A stretch of DNA of 64,000 nucleotides from Ignavibacteriaceae bacterium (GTDB lineage Bacteria; Bacteroidota; Ignavibacteria; Ignavibacteriales; Ignavibacteriaceae). The stretch covers positions 55,847 to 119,846 of the forward strand of contig JABWCL010000010.1 of the NCBI GenBank assembly GCA_013360295.1, in the 5' to 3' direction. Both the position numbers and the translations under genes were made by a program. Shown here in pieces: positions 59,801 to 64,000 of the stretch. Numbering within the stretch: position 1 is the first letter of the stretch; every line of letters starts with the position of its first letter. The notes below the pieces were generated by a model. The model ran no database searches. It saw only the letters and a program-made list of their open reading frames with translations, and had not been told where the DNA came from.

Positions 59801-62032
59801 ATACTGAAGATTTATAAAATCAATATTAGTTGGGGCTTCTGTCACGGTCAGAGTTCCCGATACATAAGTAACGCCATCCCAAAAACCGCCGCCGCCCGCG
59901 CTGTAACCGCCGTAGTAATAGTCGCCGCCGGCCCTTTGCCACCTGGTCATATAATAATATGTTCCTGCCGGTATACCCGAAAGCGTGGCTTTATAATTAT
60001 CATTATTGCCAACATCACCCGTATAAGAGGCTTCTTCCCAATTAGTCCAGTTCTCGGGAGAAGAGTTTACAAAACTGTAACCAACCCAGCAAGTAATGCC
60101 CGCAGCCTGGCCGGCACCGTTTGTTTCTCCGTCAACATATACTTGCCCGTATACGTCAATAGATTCAAGTGTATTTATACTGCCGCTTGCGGGGCTCGCC
60201 AGGTTAGCCCAGTTGATTGTTGTAGGCGGTACTGAAACGGTTAAAGTACCCGAAACATTTGCTGTTCCGTCCCACGTGCCGCCTCCGTTTGTACTGTAAC
60301 CACCGTAATAATAATCACCGCTGTTTCGCTGGAACCGGCTTGCATAATAATAAGTTCCGGCAGCGAGGCCTGAAAGTGTACCTTTATATTCATCATTATC
60401 GCCCTGCTGACTGCTGAAAGATGCGGCAACCCAGTTTGTCCAGGTGCTTGGGTCTGTATCTTCCGTATGGTAACCTATCCAGCAGGATACACCGGCGGCT
60501 GCCCCGGCAGGATTTGTTACTCCGGCGATATAATCCTGAGCATATACATCAAATGATTGTATGGTGGTTATAGATCCACTTCCCGGGTATTGCAGATTTA
60601 CAAAATCAAATGTTGTAGGGGGAGCTGAAACGGTTAAAACTCCCGAGCTGTTGTCCCACGCGCCTCCGGTACCGCCATAATAGTACTGCCCAAGCTGATT
60701 CTGGTACCTGTAAGCATAATAGTATGTACCAGCGGATAGGCTTGATAGTGTTGCCTGGTATTCATCATTATTACCGGACTGAGTATTAAATGTCGCGGGT
60801 ATCCAGTTTGTCCAGGTATTAGGATTTGTATTTGTTGCACTGTACCCCAGCCACGCGCCTATACCAGCGCCTTGCCCGGCGGGATTTGTAACACCATCTA
60901 CATATACCTGCCCGTAAACGGTAACTGATTCCAAGGTTGTAATTGAAGCAGTTGTAGGGAATTGAACGTTTCCCCAGCCGATGGATCCAGTGTTGGTTGT
61001 GTAGGCTCCCAGACCTTGATCTGTGCCTAAAATAAATATCGTATAAGTTCCATCAGAATTGCTTTTTACTGTGACATCACCAGCAACTGCATTTGCAACA
61101 TCCGTTGAGTTATTCGATAATAATTCGGTCGTTCCATATAAAACAGGGGTAGAGGGAGTGGTTACCTCATACACTAGCCCTCTGGTATTTTTATTACCCG
61201 ATCCCGTACCTGGCGCTCTGTAAGCTGCAAGCAATAAATAATTTCTACTTGATATTTTAAAGACTTTATTTGCCGCCTGAGATGAATTAGTCCCACTGAA
61301 TAAGCTGCTAGCTACATATGCTCCGTCACTACCATGTTTCCTTGGGTTTGCACCGTTTCCTGAAGTGTAGAATGCTTTATCATCTCCAAAGACTGCTACG
61401 TGCTGTCCCGAGACCGTATTTTTATAAGATCCTGTTAATGTGATCTCTGTTGTTGTCCAGTCCGTTCCCTGGTTTGTGGTTTTAAGAACTTGAACTTTAC
61501 CATCCGTTGCGGTTCCGGCTCCAGGTACGTACACCTCTACCGTACCAGCCGCCCAGGAGCCAATAACATAAAACTTATCACCATATCGGATACCGGAAAC
61601 GGTCGGCAAAGTGAATGTATATGTACCACTCGGAGCTCCCCCCTCAGTTGTCCAGACGTATAGCTTAAAGGCTGAGGATGCCAAATTTCCTAAAAAGAGG
61701 ACATTATCCGAAGACAATTCAATATCGTTTATAGCGAAGGTACCGCCTGAAACACTACTAAGATTAAAGGGAGTATCAAGCGTCACATCAGCTCCCGTTG
61801 TAGGATTTATTACTCTTATGGAATTACCCCCACTTCTTGAGGCTACATATAAACGCTCACCGTTTCCCATATTACCATACGCAATACCTCTTTCCGCGCC
61901 TGCGGTCGTCATCCAACTCGGCTTAACATCCGCCGCGCCTGTTCGGCTGTTGCGCTCCCAAAGTGTGGTAAATTGTCCAAAAGTTGTTGTAAATATTCCT
62001 GCAATAAAGATCGCGAGAAGCAGCTTTTTCAT
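56897..62032 (-). CDS. Giant secreted propeller / repeat / beta-helix protein with T9SS signal
   Basis: A 1711-residue surface protein. The signal peptide (1-19) is followed by a propeller-like domain with WERNSRTGAADVKPSW (about 24-350, resembling DUF4623). Four tandem modules of about 125-130 residues come next (about 350-865), each with a V/I-D-V-Y-x-Q-x-Y core, CWIGY-type motif, NDEYKATLSG and GTYYYASRFQRN-GDYYYGGY ending; these look like carbohydrate-binding or starch-like modules. A parallel beta-helix (about 870-1400, IRIFGDNDNNVIKNC) resembles pectin-lyase folds. An FN3-like module and the sorting domain (HPNPFNPSTSISYS) close it. The ligand is probably a polysaccharide. Confidence 0.9.
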   Translation of the reverse strand: MKKLLLAIFIAGIFTTTFGQFTTLWERNSRTGAADVKPSWMTTAGAERGIAYGNMGNGERLYVASRSGGNSIRVINPTTGADVTLDTPFNLSSVSGGTFAINDIELSSDNVLFLGNLASSAFKLYVWTTEGGAPSGTYTFTLPTVSGIRYGDKFYVIGSWAAGTVEVYVPGAGTATDGKVQVLKTTNQGTDWTTTEITLTGSYKNTVSGQHVAVFGDDKAFYTSGNGANPRKHGSDGAYVASSLFSGTNSSQAANKVFKISSRNYLLLAAYRAPGTGSGNKNTRGLVYEVTTPSTPVLYGTTELLSNNSTDVANAVAGDVTVKSNSDGTYTIFILGTDQGLGAYTTNTGSIGWGNVQFPTTASITTLESVTVYGQVYVDGVTNPAGQGAGIGAWLGYSATNTNPNTWTNWIPATFNTQSGNNDEYQATLSSLSAGTYYYAYRYQNQLGQYYYGGTGGAWDNSSGVLTVSAPPTTFDFVNLQYPGSGSITTIQSFDVYAQDYIAGVTNPAGAAAGVSCWIGYHTEDTDPSTWTNWVAASFSSQQGDNDEYKGTLSGLAAGTYYYASRFQRNSGDYYYGGYSTNGGGTWDGTANVSGTLTVSVPPTTINWANLASPASGSINTLESIDVYGQVYVDGETNGAGQAAGITCWVGYSFVNSSPENWTNWEEASYTGDVGNNDNYKATLSGIPAGTYYYMTRWQRAGGDYYYGGYSAGGGGFWDGVTYVSGTLTVTEAPTNIDFINLQYPGSGSITAASSYDVYAQIYIAGVTPPAGQAAGITCWIGYNTDNNNPVSENWTWVEASYFGSAGINNNNDEYKATLTLGKGTYYYASRFQRNGGDYYYGGYSTDGGGTWNGTTNISGTLNVSGLTGTYYIGAAGTKPGGGNPDFATLKAACDNLNTNVVDANVTYLITSDLTEAQDVWLGANTGSFTITFKPYTGLTPTINFTQTTLHALTATTGIDGHFVIGSPTGTSDNMVKTDRIVIDGSNVNDGSTKNLTINGAATTSQKSVIRIFGDNDNNVIKNCIISTASSTGNSNAAIHLTLRFASSLNYQPDNITIQNNTLTATSGNGAMGVYVLNSDAPTIGLSNLVIRDNNISARLRGIYVSYTINADIFGNRIEVNSQATQAAGGIVLTTNFAAVGTFNVYNNTITRLRSLTATAGASNGIIGIDNQNLSPKVVNIHNNFISGFESSTSTTNAKFYGIRAAHSSTSNIYYNTIYIPEMTNFSAFGSSYIAGIAFATAATTEASPLGTVNFKNNLIVSDETTMKVWNIRRVGTSGTFTSDYNDLYYNSSNAAGFTGYFNASDYQSFSDWKTNSSQDANSISADPLFHNPSNLHVIPVSPVASAGTPVEGYTTDYDGQARNATNPSIGADEVTQLNQLASGTAANPSASTENPVIPIESAGGMTFNPTDQLTGNVRGYFFPIGRSGSAPAGVTNIPDYFWSVSTNIASFTGTARFYFSQIPNSGVNSPSTLKLLKRDYDGAEWVEYTDVTRENEYIQANNLTGFSDFTFGGGVDNPLPVELVRFSAKSSGNKVVLNWATATEVDNYGFEIQRTEIREQGSEKIWNKVGFVPGNGNSNSEKSYSFTDRNIQSATKYIYRLKQVDTDGSFDYSKEVEVTTGVPDKYELSQNHPNPFNPSTSISYSLPVESRVTLVIYSMSGEKVAELVNEVQPAGSYSVPFDASRLSSGTYLYRITANDFIQTRKMLLIK
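57339..57373. repeat. Five CAGRGAA-family heptamers in the C-terminal module
   Basis: Five heptamers encode RTEIREQGSEK after FEIQ. The 35 bases are identical to the block at 42536-42570 in a different gene, pointing to gene conversion or a recent common copy. Confidence 0.85.
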
Positions 62033-62126
62033 ATTGCCTCCGGGTGATTTCGTGATACCAAGTAAAGAGAATCCATTTGTGATCCTATGTTTAATTTATT
62101 GTTTGTTATAGTTTGTATTTCAAAAA

Positions 62127-63785
62127 TCATTTTACTTTCACCTTAATAATGTGATGCCGCACAGCACCTTCCGTCCCCGCCATCGCTTTTCCCAAACCTT
62201 CCTGATCCCTGACCAATATTCTCTGTTCTCTGTTCCCTGACTTGCCATTAGTCCGGTCTAAGTTCCTCTGTTCCCTGACACTTATACTGTCCCTGACACT
62301 GATACTGTGACTGACACTATGCCCGTTTTTATGTTTCCTTTTCATCAGCCCTTCAAGGTGGTCGAGCGGAAATACTTTAATATTAACGGGAATCTTTTCG
62401 AGTATTTTCCGGGTTGGGTTTACTTCAGTAAAGAGGATCAGTTCGGGTATATAACTGATATATTTCCCTTCAACTTCAGCCAGGTCATTCATTAGTTTTT
62501 CGCAGCAGTTTTCTTCTGCCATTTCCCGCGCGGTAAGTATTCTGCACATCTTTAGCGATGCGGTTTCCTTATTAAGCAGCGCCAGGTCGAAACTTGTTTT
62601 CCTCGTCCATAGCCCGTCAATGGTCACGTCAGGCGAGCCGGTTATCGAGAGTATCTCCGGATGCTCCCTGAACTCCCTGAATATCTCTTTAAGAAGCAGC
62701 GGGAGGCGTTCGTGGATGTATGCGTCAAGGTTTTCCGCTATGTGGCTCAGCATCTTCTCATACTGAGACATTTCATAACTGATTATATCCGGCTGAATGA
62801 ACCGGAACCAGAAATTATCAAAGTAATTGCGGAAGTAGTATTTACCGTATTTTGATTTTGATGCATCAAGGGTACCAAGGGGCACGCGCCTTTTGATCAC
62901 TTCACGCGTATGTTCAAGTTCGGAGAGGTATTTGGTGGTGCTTGTAACCGGGATCGAGACATTCTCCGCTATTTCCGATACAACATTTTTCCCCGCCGCA
63001 ATCGACTGCATTATGGAAAGATAAACAGTGCTCCCCCTGCCGAAATCAGCCACAAGAAGCGAATTCAGTTCTGATGCAAGCGGCGCGTATTTCTTAAACA
63101 ATAACTCCCTGAGGATATCTTCAACTGAGCTGTTCCACAGGTCGAGATAGTGAATCAGTTCATAAAATTTCGGAAGCCCGCCGAAGATGAGATACAGGTT
63201 CCTTATTTCTTCAAACTTCATAGTCGAATGATGCTGTTTGGCGATCTTCAGCACTTCGGAGAAAGAGAAGGGGGAAATTTTCATTTCGTGCCGCGTGATA
63301 CCGTAGAGCGGGCTTTCCGGGGAGCGGAATGTCTTATCAACAAACTGTTCACTGTAAGTGACCGCGATAAGGTTAAGCATTGCCCCGCGCGCGTGCTGAT
63401 CCCACAGGTTCTTCAGTTCGGAATAAAACCCGGGCGCGATCTTATTAAAATTCTGGAACTCGTCGATAACAAGATTAAGGGGAGTGTCTTTTGATATGTG
63501 AAAGATATAGAGGAAAAATTCCTCCCAGCTTCTGAAGCCGGGGATAAAATGCGAGGTAAAGCTGAATGACTTCAGATAATCCGATATATCATTTAACTGC
63601 AGCGCGGACGCTTTAATACTGATCGAAATGTACGCGCCTTTCCGGCGCTTCAGGTGCTCGCGCACGAGCGTGGTCTTACCCACTCTGCGCTTACCATAAA
63701 GCAAAACAAAATTTGAACCTTTCACCGTGGTGTCAAAAATCGTGTCAAGCTGGCTTAGTTCGTTTGTCCGGAAATATAATTCCAA
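62127..63785 (-). CDS. AAA-type ATPase with winged helix (ATPase_2/DUF234)
   Basis: A 552-residue protein. Walker A is GKRRVGKT (31-38), Walker B is LNLVIDEFQNF (about 104), and the arginine-finger region (RSPESPLYG-ITR) is typical of the archaeal-type ATPase_2 family. A winged helix (about 280-330, STTKYLSELEHTREVIKRRVP) and a DUF234-like nuclease-fold end (about 375-465) follow. Function in bacteria is unclear. From about residue 483 the chain is low-complexity and is coded by hexamer/heptamer repeats (SVSHSISVRDSISVREQRN). This looks like the real protein ending near residue 480 with a repeat insertion displacing its stop. Confidence 0.9.
   Translation of the reverse strand: MELYFRTNELSQLDTIFDTTVKGSNFVLLYGKRRVGKTTLVREHLKRRKGAYISISIKASALQLNDISDYLKSFSFTSHFIPGFRSWEEFFLYIFHISKDTPLNLVIDEFQNFNKIAPGFYSELKNLWDQHARGAMLNLIAVTYSEQFVDKTFRSPESPLYGITRHEMKISPFSFSEVLKIAKQHHSTMKFEEIRNLYLIFGGLPKFYELIHYLDLWNSSVEDILRELLFKKYAPLASELNSLLVADFGRGSTVYLSIMQSIAAGKNVVSEIAENVSIPVTSTTKYLSELEHTREVIKRRVPLGTLDASKSKYGKYYFRNYFDNFWFRFIQPDIISYEMSQYEKMLSHIAENLDAYIHERLPLLLKEIFREFREHPEILSITGSPDVTIDGLWTRKTSFDLALLNKETASLKMCRILTAREMAEENCCEKLMNDLAEVEGKYISYIPELILFTEVNPTRKILEKIPVNIKVFPLDHLEGLMKRKHKNGHSVSHSISVRDSISVREQRNLDRTNGKSGNREQRILVRDQEGLGKAMAGTEGAVRHHIIKVKVK
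62219..62319. repeat. Compound heptamer-hexamer repeat in the ATPase tail
   Basis: TTCTCTG/TTCCCTG heptamers (62219-62239 and about 62264-62277) and seven hexamers of the pattern NNACTG or similar (62278-62319). It is the same composite as at 45113-45189 and is translated as the C-terminal tail of the ATPase. Confidence 0.8.
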
Positions 63786-63901
63786 AATTATACTGTAATT
63801 TATTATAAGTTTTAGTATAATTTATGAAAGCCAATGTTAATACGCAAGAAGTTTTTTAACTTTTTGAAAAAAATCTTTTCGGTTCCCGGACGGAAGGGCG
63901 C

Positions 63902-64000
63902 CAGAGATCAGAGATCAGAGATCAGAGATCAGAGATCAGAGATCAGAGATCAGAGATCAGAGATCAGAGATCAGAGATCAGAGATCAGAGATCAGAGATC
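63902..64000. repeat. Pure CAGAGAT heptamer array, continues past the window
   Basis: Fourteen perfect tandem copies of CAGAGAT plus one base, running off the edge. It is the same family as the coding blocks at 37064, 42536, 47037, 49500 and 57339 and the compound repeats at 45113 and 62219. It begins 117 bases upstream of the ATPase start codon. There are no spacers, so it is not a CRISPR. Confidence 0.95.

Noticed and set aside
63902..64000. Possible CRISPR array
   Set aside because: Units are seven bases long and perfectly adjacent, with no spacers and no cas genes nearby.

Overview
This 64 kb window (low-to-middling GC by eye) comes from a Gram-negative bacterium of the Bacteroidota/Chlorobiota side of the tree, most likely an Ignavibacteria-like lineage. 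The evidence is the large secreted proteins ending in type-A type IX secretion (T9SS) sorting domains with the NYPNPFNP signature, a TonB-dependent receptor, an S46 dipeptidyl-peptidase and a FISUMP-domain protein. Several genes have clear AGGAG-type ribosome binding sites, which argues against the Bacteroidia proper. The lineage call is inference; there is no rRNA in the window.

Left part (1-19.8 kb): ordinary metabolic and housekeeping genes. They are a DinB-fold protein (cut by the edge), an S46 peptidase with DPP11-type specificity residues, an SPFH/small protein/ribbon-helix-helix trio, a FISUMP protein, a DUF2911-TPR protein, and a cluster with a LCIB-type (theta) carbonic anhydrase, a ClbS-like and a DUF4332 protein. 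Next come an amino-acid ABC transporter whose binding protein and permease are fused, an AbiE-like toxin-antitoxin pair with a repeat operator, a DEAD-box helicase, a beta-barrel-like protein, an EamA transporter and a TonB receptor.

Middle (19.8-32.7 kb): a ten-gene leftward operon holds crtI, crtB, a periplasmic protein, a fused CrtYc-CrtYd lycopene cyclase, a CrtD-like desaturase, an acyltransferase, a glycosyltransferase, cruF, crtW and ybaK. Together these predict a monocyclic, 4-keto, 1'-glycosylated and acylated C40 carotenoid of the salinixanthin type. The first gene, crtI, appears to start at CTG. A Zn-ribbon gene and a frameshifted cation transporter follow on the other strand, then the canonical rpmH-rnpA-yidD-yidC operon.

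Right part (32.7-64 kb): a leftward array of six very large T9SS-exported proteins. They are two endonuclease-I proteins with Calx-beta domains, an FN3/lamin-tail protein, a GH18 protein, a 2238-residue multi-domain protein and a 1711-residue propeller/beta-helix protein. An ATPase lies at the far end. Between the large genes sit tiny single-TM proteins, three of which share a W-x4-GDY motif and form an unrecognised family. The region is saturated with heptanucleotide and hexanucleotide short tandem repeats. They occur between genes, inside the same loop of the C-terminal modules of all six large proteins, as the whole hydrophobic core of two signal peptides, in the tail of the ATPase, and as a pure array at the window edge. 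This repeat-driven diversification of secreted proteins, together with the small GDY proteins, is the most novel signal in the window.
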